Assembly: GCF_002940685.1 (NCBI RefSeq)
Contig: NZ_PNFP01000009.1
Span: 124,001-188,000 of the forward strand
Length of the DNA: 64,000 nucleotides
Reading direction: 5' to 3'
Source: Ensifer adhaerens
GTDB lineage: Bacteria; Pseudomonadota; Alphaproteobacteria; Rhizobiales; Rhizobiaceae
The notes under the pieces are model-generated. The model was not told the origin of the DNA. It made no database searches and was given only the letters and a program-made list of their open reading frames with translations. Of this stretch, positions 40,718 through 49,305 are shown piece by piece. Made by a program: the position numbers and the translations under genes. How positions within the stretch are numbered: the stretch's first letter is position 1; each line of letters starts with the position of its first letter.

Positions 40718-41145
40718 CGTCTTATCCCGGAATTGCGAAAGAGCCGCGCAGGCTCGAAAGATACGGCGCGCGGCACATGGTCAAAATCGGGCGGAAAAGC
40801 GCATGATGCGCCGGCTTTGTCAAGCCGCGCGACCGCCGCCGCCCAGATGGAGATGCGTTCTAAACCAAGGAAGCGGCCAGTCCAAGGGCGCTTGAGACAG
40901 AAGCAGGCGGAAATGCCGCGAAAAGAACGGCCAAGCGGGATGAGGAAAAGTGTATGCGGTTTTCCGCCCGCATCCCGCTCTCACTTATAAGAAAGCGTCA
41001 ACGATGATTTTGGGTCCATCGGACCAAAATCATCGCGGCGTCACAATTCGGGGCTGTCCGGCGAGAGAATGCAGAGCTACACATTGCAAGGCCCCACAGT
41101 GATCCCGCCCGAGTCGTGGCCGCTTTCCCGGATGTCGCCTGCCCC
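40718..41145. other. 428-nt divergent region between aspS and an MFS gene, containing a mosaic repeat
   Basis: Holds the aspS promoter side on the left, the palindromic mosaic element at 40934-41035, and about 110 nt up to the MFS start in which I see no further motif. Confidence 0.6.
40934..41035. repeat. Palindromic intergenic mosaic element (RIME-like)
   Basis: Two nested hairpins in tandem. The first has outer arms AGCGGGATG (40934-40942) and CATCCCGCT (40971-40979) around an inner GCGG-TTTT-CCGC. The second is CGATGATTTTGG/CCAAAATCATCG with extended GGTCC pairing and a 3-nt loop (41002-41035, one bulge). The arm sequences match my recollection of high-copy palindromes in Sinorhizobium and Rhizobium intergenic DNA. 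Only this copy is seen in the window. Confidence 0.65.
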
Positions 41146-42387
41146 ATGTCTCAGATTCGCCCGCTCATCCCCCTCCTCGTTACCGCAGGCATTCTCATCG
41201 GCGGCAATGGCCTGCAGGGCACCTTCATCTCGCTTCGCGCGCTGGAAGAGGGTTTCTCGACATCGCTGATCGGTGTGATCGGCGCGGGCTACAACATCGG
41301 ATTTGCGCTCGGCTGCGTCTATGTCACCCGCATCCTGCGCGCGATCGGCCATATCCGCACCTTCTCGGCGATGGCGGCAATCGCGTCGGCTGCGGCCATC
41401 TCCATGGTGCTCGTCATCAACCCACTGATGTGGTTCCTGATGCGGCTTCTGGCCGGCATATGTTTTGCCTGCCTGTTTGCGACGGTCGAGAGCTGGCTGA
41501 ACGCCAGCGTCACCAATGCCAACCGGGCGCGTACGCTTTCGGTCTATCGCCTCGTCGATCTCGGCTCGGTGACGGCGGCGCAATATGTCATCCCCGGCAT
41601 CGGGCTCGGTGGCTTTGAGCTCTTCGCCATCATCTCCATGGCGCTGACGCTGTCACTGGTGCCGATCTCCTTTGCCGACCGCTCGAGCCCGGTCGCTCCG
41701 GAAGCCATCCGCTTCGACGTGAAGGCGCTCTGGAACATATCGCCGCTGGCGACCGTCGGCTGCATCGTCGTCGGCCTCACCAATGCCGCCTTCCGCTCGC
41801 TCGGGCCGATCTACGCTCAAGGGATTGGCCTGTCGGTGACGGCGATCGCCACCTTCATGAGCGCCGGCATCATCGGCGGCGTCGTGCTGCAATATCCGCT
41901 CGGCCACTATTCCGACCGCATCGACCGCCGGCTGATCATCCTGATCGCCACCTTCGGCTCGCTGCTGGCCGGCCTGTTCCTCGCCTTCGGCGCCGGCAAC
42001 GACGAGTGGTTGAACTTTGCCGGCATCTTCCTGTTCGGCGCCTTTGCCATGCCGCTCTATTCGCTCTGTTCGGCCCATGCCAACGACCATGCCGCCGAAG
42101 GGCAGCACGCGCTGGTTTCGGCCGGCATGCTGTTCTTCTGGTCGCTCGGCGCGATCATCGGGCCGCTCTTCGCCTCCTTCCTGCTCGACATTTTCGGACC
42201 GCAGGCGCTGTTCATCTATACGGCGGCGATCCTGTTCCTGTTCATGCTCTACACGCTGCAGCGCATGACGGCGCGCGGGCCGGTGCCCGCCGGCGAGCGG
42301 GCAATGCCGTTCCGCAACCTGCTGCGCACCTCGTCCTTCTTCAACAAGCTTGCCGCCGGCAACAACCACAAGCGCAAGGACAGCTAG
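41146..42387 (+). CDS. MFS transporter (sugar-transporter-like, YcaD-type)
   Basis: Predicted 12-helix permease of 413 residues. It begins MSQIRPLIPLLVTAGILIGGNGLQG and has CVYVTRILRAIGHIRTF, RPL-type loops and the second-half motif YSDRIDRRLIIL. It resembles the YcaD-like MFS group found in Rhizobiales. An in-frame GTG at 41116 would add ten residues. The ribosome-binding site is weak. Substrate unknown; the multicopper oxidase gene begins 97 nt downstream. Confidence 0.85.
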   Translation: MSQIRPLIPLLVTAGILIGGNGLQGTFISLRALEEGFSTSLIGVIGAGYNIGFALGCVYVTRILRAIGHIRTFSAMAAIASAAAISMVLVINPLMWFLMRLLAGICFACLFATVESWLNASVTNANRARTLSVYRLVDLGSVTAAQYVIPGIGLGGFELFAIISMALTLSLVPISFADRSSPVAPEAIRFDVKALWNISPLATVGCIVVGLTNAAFRSLGPIYAQGIGLSVTAIATFMSAGIIGGVVLQYPLGHYSDRIDRRLIILIATFGSLLAGLFLAFGAGNDEWLNFAGIFLFGAFAMPLYSLCSAHANDHAAEGQHALVSAGMLFFWSLGAIIGPLFASFLLDIFGPQALFIYTAAILFLFMLYTLQRMTARGPVPAGERAMPFRNLLRTSSFFNKLAAGNNHKRKDS

Positions 42388-42484
42388 TTCCCTGCGGCAA
42401 GATGCGCACAGCTCGGCGAATTGCTGAATGCGACGATCAGGTTTAGAACCGGCAGCACTTCAACCATATTGCCGAGATTGCCGA

Positions 42485-43885
42485 ATGCCCGTCATCAGCC
42501 GCCGCACCTTCCTTCAAGGCTCTGCAGCTCTGGGAGGTGCCTTTGCGCTCGGCGCCGGCGTGGCGGCGCGCGCTGGCGCCGCACCCGATCCGCAGCTCCT
42601 GACGGCGCAGTTGACCGAGGCCCAAATCGCCAAGGATGGGCTTACGCCCAAGATCATGACCTACGGGCTGGGTGAGGCTCCAAGCACCGGCATGCCGCCC
42701 GTCCTTCGCATGCGCAAGGGCGAGCCCTATGCGGCGCGGCTCCTCAACCGGCTGGACGAGCCGACGACGGTGCACTGGCACGGCTTGAGGATCGCCAACG
42801 CCATGGACGGCGTGCCCGAGCTGACGCAGCCCTATGTCTATCCGGGCGATCCGTTCGACTACGTGTTCACCCCGCCGGATGCCGGTACCTTCTGGTATCA
42901 CCCGCACTGCAACACACTGACCCAGATGGGCGCCGGGTTGACCGGCGTGATCGTCGTCGAGAACCCCGACGACCCGGTATTCGACGCCGAGGTCGTGCTC
43001 AACCTGCGCGACTGGCGGCTCGGCACCGGCGGCGCCTTCATCGACCTGTTCAGGCCGCGGGACGCCGCGCGCGGCGGCACCTACGGCACGGTGCGCACCG
43101 CCAACTGGCAGCAGGAGCCCACCTACGACGCGCCTGCCGGCGGGCTGGTTCGGGTGCGGATCGCCGCAACCGACGTCACGCGCATCTACACGATCGGCCT
43201 CGATGGGGCCGAGGCGATGGTGATCGCGCTCGACGGCAACCCGGTCGACAAGCCCTTTGCTCTCGACCGATACGATTTCGGCCCCGGCCAGCGCGTCGAC
43301 CTGGTGGTGCGCATGCCGGATAGCGAGGGCCAGACGGTCGCGCTCGGCAATTTCCGTGGATCGCACCCCTGGACGATCGCGCGGTTCAGGGCGACCGGCG
43401 CTTCGCTGAAACGTGACCTCCGGGATGTCGCGCCCCTGCCCGCCAACCCGATCGCCGAGGCCGATCTCTCAACCGCGATCCGCGTGCCGATCGAACTGAC
43501 GGCGACCGCCGAACACAAGGCGGCACCTTCGATCTGCGGTTCGCTCGGCTATACGTTCTGGGCGATCAACAAGGTGCCGTGGCCGGGCGACACCCCGGAC
43601 CCGATCGCGCCGATCGAGGAAATGAAGCTCGGCAAAAGCTACGTGCTCCAGGTCGCCAACCGCACACCGCATGCGCACCCGATCCATCTGCATGGCCTCA
43701 GCTTCCGCATTCTCAATTCCAACAAGCGAACTTTCCTGCCGCCGCCGACGGATACGATCCTGCTTTTGCCGGACGAACAGGCGGAAGTGGCGCTTGTGGC
43801 GGACAATTTGGGCGATTGGGTCATCCATTGCCATATCATCGAGCACCAAAAGACCGGCATGACGGGTTATTTCAAGATCGTCTGA
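42485..43885 (+). CDS. Multicopper oxidase with predicted Tat signal
   Basis: Periplasmic copper oxidase of 466 residues. The signal begins MPVISRRTFLQGSAALG with a twin-arginine motif SRRTFLQ at residues 5-11. Copper ligands are in HWHGLR and WYHPHC (type 2/3 sites) near the N-terminal third, and in HAHPIHLHG and VIHCHIIEHQKTGM at the C terminus, the last including the type 1 Cys/His and an axial Met. Three cupredoxin domains fit the length. The absence of a Met-rich insertion argues against a CueO-type copper resistance enzyme; laccase-like or bilirubin-oxidase-like activity is possible. Confidence 0.93.
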   Translation: MPVISRRTFLQGSAALGGAFALGAGVAARAGAAPDPQLLTAQLTEAQIAKDGLTPKIMTYGLGEAPSTGMPPVLRMRKGEPYAARLLNRLDEPTTVHWHGLRIANAMDGVPELTQPYVYPGDPFDYVFTPPDAGTFWYHPHCNTLTQMGAGLTGVIVVENPDDPVFDAEVVLNLRDWRLGTGGAFIDLFRPRDAARGGTYGTVRTANWQQEPTYDAPAGGLVRVRIAATDVTRIYTIGLDGAEAMVIALDGNPVDKPFALDRYDFGPGQRVDLVVRMPDSEGQTVALGNFRGSHPWTIARFRATGASLKRDLRDVAPLPANPIAEADLSTAIRVPIELTATAEHKAAPSICGSLGYTFWAINKVPWPGDTPDPIAPIEEMKLGKSYVLQVANRTPHAHPIHLHGLSFRILNSNKRTFLPPPTDTILLLPDEQAEVALVADNLGDWVIHCHIIEHQKTGMTGYFKIV

Positions 43886-43963
43886 GAATTTCGATTGTGA
43901 CAAGTGCCGCGAAGAGTTACACGAAAATCCAAGCCGCATTTTTGCCACAGTGATTTAAATCTG

Positions 43964-45136
43964 ATGATTGAAACAACAGCAGACCTTGAGGCCGCCTGCC
44001 AGCAGCTGGCCCGCTCAAATTATATTACAATTGATACTGAATTCCTGCGGGAAACGACCTTCTGGCCAGAGCTCTGCCTGATCCAGATGGCGAGCCCGGA
44101 TCTTGCCGTCATCGTCGACCCGATGGCCAAGGGGATCGACCTGGCGCCCTTCTTCGCGCTGATGGCCAACCCTGAGGTCATCAAGGTGTTCCATGCCGCG
44201 CGTCAGGACATCGAGATCATCTTCCATCTCGGCAAGCTCATTCCACACCCGATCTTCGATACGCAGGTCGCGGCGATGGTGTGCGGCTTCGGCGACAGTG
44301 TTTCCTACGACCAGCTCGTCAACCGGGTCACCGGCACGCAGATCGACAAGTCCTCGCGCTTTACCGACTGGAGCCGTCGTCCGCTGACCGACAAGCAGCT
44401 CGACTATGCGCTCGCCGACGTCACGCATCTGCGCGACATCTACAAGTACCTGGCCGCGGAACTCGAACGCGAGGGCCGCTCGCTGTGGCTGACCGAGGAA
44501 ATGGCCATCCTCGAGGCCCGCGACACCTACGATCTGCATCCTGATGACGCCTGGCAGCGACTGAAGATGCGGGTGAAGAAGCCGATCGAGCTTGCCGTGC
44601 TGAAAACGGTCGCCGCCTGGCGCGAGCGCGAGGCGCGCGCCCGCAACGTGCCGCGCGGCCGCATCCTGAAGGACGACGCCATCTACGAGATCGCCCAGCA
44701 GCAGCCGAAGGATGCCGAGGCGCTCGCACGGCTGAGGACCATCCCCAAGGGCTGGGAACGCTCCAGTGCCGGCACGTCGATCGTCGAGGCCGTCAATGAA
44801 GCGCTGGCCATCCCGAAGGCCGAGCTGCCGAAGCTCCCGCGCCAAAGCCATGCGCCCGAGGGTGCTGCGGCCGCCGGCGAAATGCTGAAGGTGCTTTTGA
44901 AGCTCATCGCCGAGAAGCAGGGCGTCGCCGCGAAGATCATCGCCAACAGCGATGATCTCGACAAGATAGCGGCCGAGGGCGAGAAGGCGGATGTCGCCGC
45001 ACTCAAGGGCTGGCGGCGCGAACTCTTCGGCGAAACGGCACTGAAGCTGATCAACGGCGACGTCGCGCTCCGCTTCGTTGACAAGAAGATCGAAGCAGTG
45101 GAAATCGGCGCCGAGATCACGTCCGCATCAGCTTGA
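43964..45136 (+). CDS. rnd: Ribonuclease D
   Basis: 3'-5' exoribonuclease in tRNA maturation, 390 residues. The DEDDy exonuclease core is clear: ITIDTEFLRE (Asp24, Glu26), VFHAARQDIEIIF and the final DYALADVTHL with Tyr and Asp. The HRDC domains follow from about residue 200 (KKPIELAVLKTVAAWRERE, RGRILKDDAIYEIAQQQP). The ATG at 43964 has no strong ribosome-binding site but gives the family's N terminus. Confidence 0.95.
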   Translation: MIETTADLEAACQQLARSNYITIDTEFLRETTFWPELCLIQMASPDLAVIVDPMAKGIDLAPFFALMANPEVIKVFHAARQDIEIIFHLGKLIPHPIFDTQVAAMVCGFGDSVSYDQLVNRVTGTQIDKSSRFTDWSRRPLTDKQLDYALADVTHLRDIYKYLAAELEREGRSLWLTEEMAILEARDTYDLHPDDAWQRLKMRVKKPIELAVLKTVAAWREREARARNVPRGRILKDDAIYEIAQQQPKDAEALARLRTIPKGWERSSAGTSIVEAVNEALAIPKAELPKLPRQSHAPEGAAAAGEMLKVLLKLIAEKQGVAAKIIANSDDLDKIAAEGEKADVAALKGWRRELFGETALKLINGDVALRFVDKKIEAVEIGAEITSASA

Positions 45137-45145
45137 AAAAGGTAA

Positions 45146-45169
45146 CGGGCGGAGACAAGTTTCCGCCCG
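45146..45169 (+). other. Hairpin downstream of rnd
   Basis: CGGGCGGA and TCCGCCCG arms around an 8-nt loop, 10 nt after the rnd stop. No T run follows, so it may be a Rho-assisted or processing structure. Confidence 0.5.
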
Positions 45170-45297
45170 AATCCAGCTCTAGCGAAGGGCCGGGCGGAAC
45201 AGAATCACCATCGTATCAAACGAGGTGACGTGAGCCGGCGCGTTGGGCAGCGCCGACCGACACGGATGCCGCCTCTTCCGGTACCGGAGCTTTCTGC

Positions 45298-46347
45298 ATG
45301 CGTTGGCGCTTTTCGACTTTCGAGGGACTACTCCTGCTGCTGGTCATCGCCGGCGCCGGGGCAGTCTACGCATGGGTTTTCTACGGCAAAGGCGCCCTGA
45401 TCGGCGCGACCTACGCGCTCTTCATGTGCCTGCCGATCATCGCGTTCGAGAGACGCGTCATTTTCCGGCGCCTCCATCGACGGATCCACGCCTTTTCGAC
45501 ACCCGTCTTCTTCGTCGCGTCGCTGGCAATCTACTTCGTGCTTCTCGACATCGGCTACGCTGCCGCCGGTCTGATCATGCAGTCGGGCGGCGTCATGGAA
45601 GACAACTGGATGGACGCGATGATGCCGTCCAAGACGGTCCTCATCTTCGCGCTCGGCGTTTCGGGATCGCTCGTCTTCATCCTCAGGGTTCGCGAACTGC
45701 TCGGGCGTGACGTCTTCCTGAGCCTGCTCACCGGCCGTTACCGCAGGCCGATCGAGGAGGAGCGCGTCTTCCTGTTCATCGACCTTGCCGGCTCGACCTC
45801 CTACGCCGAGAAACACGGCGACCTCAGGATGCAGGAATATCTCGGCAAGCTGTTTGCGACGATCGCCGATCCGGTCATGCGTTATCGCGGCTCGATCGAC
45901 GACTACATCGGCGATGCCGCCGTCATCACCTGGCCCTTCGATCGCGCCACCAACAATGCGGCCTGCATTCACTGCGTCTTCGACATTCTGGAAATGATCG
46001 ATGCGGATGCACAACGTTGGCAGAAGGAGTTCGGCGAGGTTCCACGTCTGCGCGCGGCCCTTCACGGCGGCACCATCGTCGCTGCCGAAATCGGTCTCGA
46101 CCGGCACAAGATCACCTATTTCGGCGACACGGTGAACACCACCGCCCGGCTTGAAGGCTTCTGCAAGACGCTCGGCCACCAAGTGCTGATCTCCACCGAG
46201 CTCGCCCGCAAGATGCGCCTGCCGCATTATGTCCGGGTCGAGGATCTCGGCGAGCACGCCATCAGGGGACGCGGGCAGAAGCTCGGCGTCCTGGCGTTGC
46301 GCGCTGGCAGCGCAGCGCCGGCTCTCGTCCCCAGCCCGGCCGAGTAG
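45298..46347 (+). CDS. Membrane-anchored class III adenylate cyclase
   Basis: Makes cyclic AMP from ATP; 349 residues. Four hydrophobic segments occupy about residues 9-140 and lack a recognised sensor domain. The cyclase domain (about 155-340) starts RVFLFIDLAGSTSYAEKHG with the first metal Asp, then YIGDAAVITWPF with the second, and HKITYFGDTVNTTARLE with the ATP-recognising Lys/Asp pair and the transition-state Asn/Arg. Rhizobia have many such cyclases, each presumably answering a different signal; the signal for this one is unknown. It stands alone. Confidence 0.9.
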   Translation: MRWRFSTFEGLLLLLVIAGAGAVYAWVFYGKGALIGATYALFMCLPIIAFERRVIFRRLHRRIHAFSTPVFFVASLAIYFVLLDIGYAAAGLIMQSGGVMEDNWMDAMMPSKTVLIFALGVSGSLVFILRVRELLGRDVFLSLLTGRYRRPIEEERVFLFIDLAGSTSYAEKHGDLRMQEYLGKLFATIADPVMRYRGSIDDYIGDAAVITWPFDRATNNAACIHCVFDILEMIDADAQRWQKEFGEVPRLRAALHGGTIVAAEIGLDRHKITYFGDTVNTTARLEGFCKTLGHQVLISTELARKMRLPHYVRVEDLGEHAIRGRGQKLGVLALRAGSAAPALVPSPAE

Positions 46348-46364
46348 TCGGGTCGAACGACGCC

Positions 46365-46772
46365 TCAGCCGTGCAGTTTCGCACCCTTGGTGATCTTGTC
46401 GACCAGCTTCTTGTCCGCGTGGATGGCGATGCCGGCGACAGCGGCGTCATCGGGACGGGTCTCGGCGAAGACCGCCCGGTTGGCGTGGTCGTGACCGGTC
46501 GAGAACATGCCGTCGACATAGATTGAGGCTCTCACCTCTCTTTCGATCGCACGCCGTTGAATGTTGCCGAGCGTCTTCCCATCTGCGGCAAGCACGATGA
46601 TCGGCTGCACACTCAAGGCGTTGTAGACGTTGCCGGCGCCGTCGCGATAGTCTTCGCCAATGATGCCGGGCTTCTGACCGGCAATACCGGTGGCGAGGAA
46701 GGCGGTAACGTTGAGCTTCTGCCAGGTGGCCAGGTCCTCGCGCAAGACGATTGCAAATTTGGTATCGAACAT
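46365..46772 (-). CDS. DUF2000 family protein
   Basis: Protein of 135 residues with a peptidyl-tRNA-hydrolase-like fold, role unknown. It begins MFDTKFAIVLREDLATWQKLNVTAFLATGI and has the family's YRDGAGNVYNAL and middle PIIVLAADGKTLGNI. The ATG at 46772 is chosen for its GGAG at 8 nt; alternative in-frame starts are 46781 and 46787. Its start overlaps the AraC regulator's start on the other strand. Such pairs usually reflect a regulator and its target, but here the two coding regions are unusually close. Confidence 0.8.
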   Translation of the reverse strand: MFDTKFAIVLREDLATWQKLNVTAFLATGIAGQKPGIIGEDYRDGAGNVYNALSVQPIIVLAADGKTLGNIQRRAIEREVRASIYVDGMFSTGHDHANRAVFAETRPDDAAVAGIAIHADKKLVDKITKGAKLHG

Positions 46773-47667
46773 GACGGTCATCTCCATTTCAGCCCGACAG
46801 GGCGTGCCGGACGACGCATTATCGGAAGGTGCCGCGGTCGATCTTGAACGATTGTGCGGCGCGCCCGGCGACGGCATCCGGGTCGCACCCGCCGTCGACG
46901 GCATCGAACGCATCGAAGCGCGGCTGCATGGAAAATTCTTCGAGCCGCATCGACACGACACCTATGCGATCGGCGTGACGCTCGGCGGCGTCCAGACCTT
47001 CCAGTACCGGGGCGAAAGCCGTTTCAGCAATCCCGGAAGCATCATCATCCTCCACCCGGACGAGATCCACGATGGCGGCGCGGGAACGGAGATCGGTCTG
47101 CGCTACCGGATGATGTACCTGCAGCCGGAGCGGCTGCTCGCAGCACTCGACGAAACCGACCGCTCCCTGCCCTTCGTCGCGGCACCGGTCGTGGGCGACG
47201 AGGCCTTGCGGCAGGCGGTCGGGGAAGCCGTGATGGATCTCGACAATGGCATCGACGAACTGGCGCTCGACGACATCCTCGTGCGCATCGCAGAGGGCCT
47301 TTACCGCCATGCCGGCACGAAGCACATCAAGCCGGCAAAGGCCGACAAGCACGCCGTTCTCGAGGCAACCGAGTTCCTTCGCGCCAATCTCGAACGGCCC
47401 GTCGGTTCCCAGGAGCTGGAAGCCGTCAGCGGGCTCGATCGGTTCACGCTGGCGCGGCAGTTTCGCAAGGTTCTCGGCACCAGCCCCCACCGCTATCTGC
47501 TGATGCGCCGGCTGGAGCGGGCTCGCCAGATGATCGCCAAGGGCGAAAGCCTTGCCGGTGCTGCGCTTGAAACCGGCTTTGCCGACCAGGCGCATTTCAC
47601 CCGTCATTTCAAGCGCGCCTATGGCCTGACGCCCGGGCGCTGGGCAAGCCTCGCCGTCGCGAGCTAA
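46771..47667 (+). CDS. AraC family transcriptional regulator
   Basis: Effector-binding AraC protein of 298 residues. The N-terminal cupin-like domain has PHRHDTYAIGVTLGGVQTFQYRG and PGSIIILHPDEIHDGGAG. The C-terminal double helix-turn-helix (about 195-295) includes SGLDRFTLARQFRKVLGTSPHRYLLMRRLERAR and GFADQAHFTRHFKRAYGLTPG. The ATG at 46771 overlaps the DUF2000 start; GTG at 46804 is a possible later start that would leave some room for a promoter. DUF2000 is the likely target. Confidence 0.88.
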   Translation: MTVISISARQGVPDDALSEGAAVDLERLCGAPGDGIRVAPAVDGIERIEARLHGKFFEPHRHDTYAIGVTLGGVQTFQYRGESRFSNPGSIIILHPDEIHDGGAGTEIGLRYRMMYLQPERLLAALDETDRSLPFVAAPVVGDEALRQAVGEAVMDLDNGIDELALDDILVRIAEGLYRHAGTKHIKPAKADKHAVLEATEFLRANLERPVGSQELEAVSGLDRFTLARQFRKVLGTSPHRYLLMRRLERARQMIAKGESLAGAALETGFADQAHFTRHFKRAYGLTPGRWASLAVAS

Positions 47668-47669
47668 TC

Positions 47670-47720
47670 CTGTCACCAAAGCTTCATCGGCCTGTAAAGC
47701 AAGCATCACCCAACCGTCAT
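47670..47720 (+). promoter_or_regulatory. Pho-box array (PhoB-binding site) upstream of the phytase-like gene
   Basis: Five 7-mers spaced every 11 nt: CTGTCAC, GCTTCAT, CTGTAAA, GCATCAC, CCGTCAT, each followed by a 4-nt spacer (CAAA, CGGC, GCAA, CCAA). This is the geometry of the PhoB box CTGTCAT-N4-CTGTCAT, here as two to three overlapping 18-nt boxes. A TATCGG -10-like hexamer follows 10 nt after the last repeat (47731-47736). It sits about 150 nt before the start codon. Confidence 0.7.
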
Positions 47721-47871
47721 CTAAGCCGCCTATCGGATGGCCGACTACAGCGCCGCGCGCATTAAGACGCGCAAAGGTCGCTGTAGCACTTCGAATTGCT
47801 GCATGCCTTTCTCCATGGATCTAGGGCGATCCACGGAGACATGCAGAAGGCTCCAACCCAAGGTGAACTTC

Positions 47872-49230
47872 ATGACGAAAACGCTTCTCGCCACCGCGGC
47901 TCTTTCTCTTTTGATGACGATGGCCGCCTCGGCCGAGGAAAAGTCCTTTACCGCGACGCTGAAGGGCCACGCGATCCTGCCGGCCAGCACGATCATCGCG
48001 GCGCCCGCGGACGCGCCTGCGTACCTGAAGACCTCCGGCAAGTTTACCACTGCGGACCGAAAGCGCGTCGAGGCGCTCGGCACCGTGCCCGGCAAGGACG
48101 GCGTTCGCCTGACCGGCCTGTCTCTGCCCTTCGACGGCCAGCCGATGCAGGGCTTTTCCGGCATCAAGGCGATGGACGACGGCACCTTCTGGAGCCTCTC
48201 CGACAACGGCTTCGGCAACAAGCTGAATTCCACCGACGCCATGCTGATGTTGCACCATGTGAAGATGGACTGGGACGCCGGCAAGGTCGAAGCGCTGAAG
48301 ACGCTGTTCCTCACCGACCCGGACCGGAAGGCCCCCTTCCCGATCGTCATGGAAGGTTCCGACAAACGCTATCTGACCGGCGCCGACTTCGACGTCGAAT
48401 CGATCCAGCCGGTTGCAGGCGGCTTCTGGGTCGGTGAAGAGTTCGGCCCCTACATCCTCAAGTTCGATCTCGACGGCAAGCTGACCGACGTGATTGCAAC
48501 CACCGTCGACAGCAAGCCGGTGCTTTCGCCCGACAATCCGACATTGACGCTGCAGGGCGATCCCTCGAAGAAGACGCCCGTCTTCAACCTGAAGCGTTCC
48601 GGCGGCTACGAAGGCATGGCGCTCTCCAAGGACGGTTCCAAGCTTTACGGCTTGCTCGAAGGCCCGCTCTGGACCGACAGCGAAACGGTCGAGCAGGCCG
48701 ATGGCCGCCCGGCGCTGCGCATCATCGAACTCGATGTTGCGAGCAAAACCTGGACCGGCCGCAGCTGGCTCTATCCGCTGGCTGAAGGCGGCGAGGCGAT
48801 CGGCGACTTCAACATGCTCGACGAGAGAACCGCCCTGGTGATCGAGCGCGACAACGGCGCCGGCACGGTCGACAAGGCCTGCGCCGATCCGAAGGACCCG
48901 AAGCCGGACTGCTTCGCCACCGGCTCCAAGGTCAAGCGCATCTACAAGATCGCCTTCGACGACAGCAATGTCGGCAAGGCCGTGCGCAAGATCGGCTACG
49001 TCGATCTCTTGAAGATCGCCGATCCCGAGAACAAGAAGCGCCAGGGCGGCGGCGAAGGCTTCTACGACATGCCCTTCGTCACCATCGAGAACGTCGACCG
49101 CGTCGACGAGACCCACATCATCGTCGGCAACGACAACAATCTGCCGTTCTCGGCCGGCCGCTCGCTCGACAAGGCCGACGACAACGAGTTCGTGCTGCTC
49201 GAAGTCGGCGACTTCCTGAAGGCCGAATAA
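47872..49230 (+). CDS. Secreted esterase-like/phytase-like beta-propeller protein
   Basis: Predicted periplasmic phosphatase or phosphodiesterase, 452 residues, of the "esterase-like activity of phytase" family. Signal peptide MTKTLLATAALSLLMTMAASA; start 47872 chosen for AAGGTGA at the right spacing. Family segments are GFSGIKAMDDGTFWSLSDNGFGNK, ADFDVESIQPV with GGFWVGEEFGPYIL, and GGYEGMALSKDGSKLYGLLEGPL. The Pho-box array upstream predicts induction by phosphate starvation through PhoB, and this agrees with a phosphorus-scavenging role. The substrate is not known. Confidence 0.88.
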   Translation: MTKTLLATAALSLLMTMAASAEEKSFTATLKGHAILPASTIIAAPADAPAYLKTSGKFTTADRKRVEALGTVPGKDGVRLTGLSLPFDGQPMQGFSGIKAMDDGTFWSLSDNGFGNKLNSTDAMLMLHHVKMDWDAGKVEALKTLFLTDPDRKAPFPIVMEGSDKRYLTGADFDVESIQPVAGGFWVGEEFGPYILKFDLDGKLTDVIATTVDSKPVLSPDNPTLTLQGDPSKKTPVFNLKRSGGYEGMALSKDGSKLYGLLEGPLWTDSETVEQADGRPALRIIELDVASKTWTGRSWLYPLAEGGEAIGDFNMLDERTALVIERDNGAGTVDKACADPKDPKPDCFATGSKVKRIYKIAFDDSNVGKAVRKIGYVDLLKIADPENKKRQGGGEGFYDMPFVTIENVDRVDETHIIVGNDNNLPFSAGRSLDKADDNEFVLLEVGDFLKAE

Positions 49231-49248
49231 GCGAGCGGAATAAGCAAG

Positions 49249-49282
49249 AAGGGCGCGCGAACCGAAGTTCGCGCGCCCTTTA
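49249..49282. terminator. Convergent intrinsic terminator (phytase-like gene / ppx)
   Basis: Perfect 14-bp stem AAGGGCGCGCGAAC/GTTCGCGCGCCCTT with a CGAA loop and trailing TTT. Placed between the stop at 49230 and the ppx stop at 49306. Confidence 0.92.
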
Positions 49283-49305
49283 ATCTGAACCGTATTTTGA
49301 AGGTT

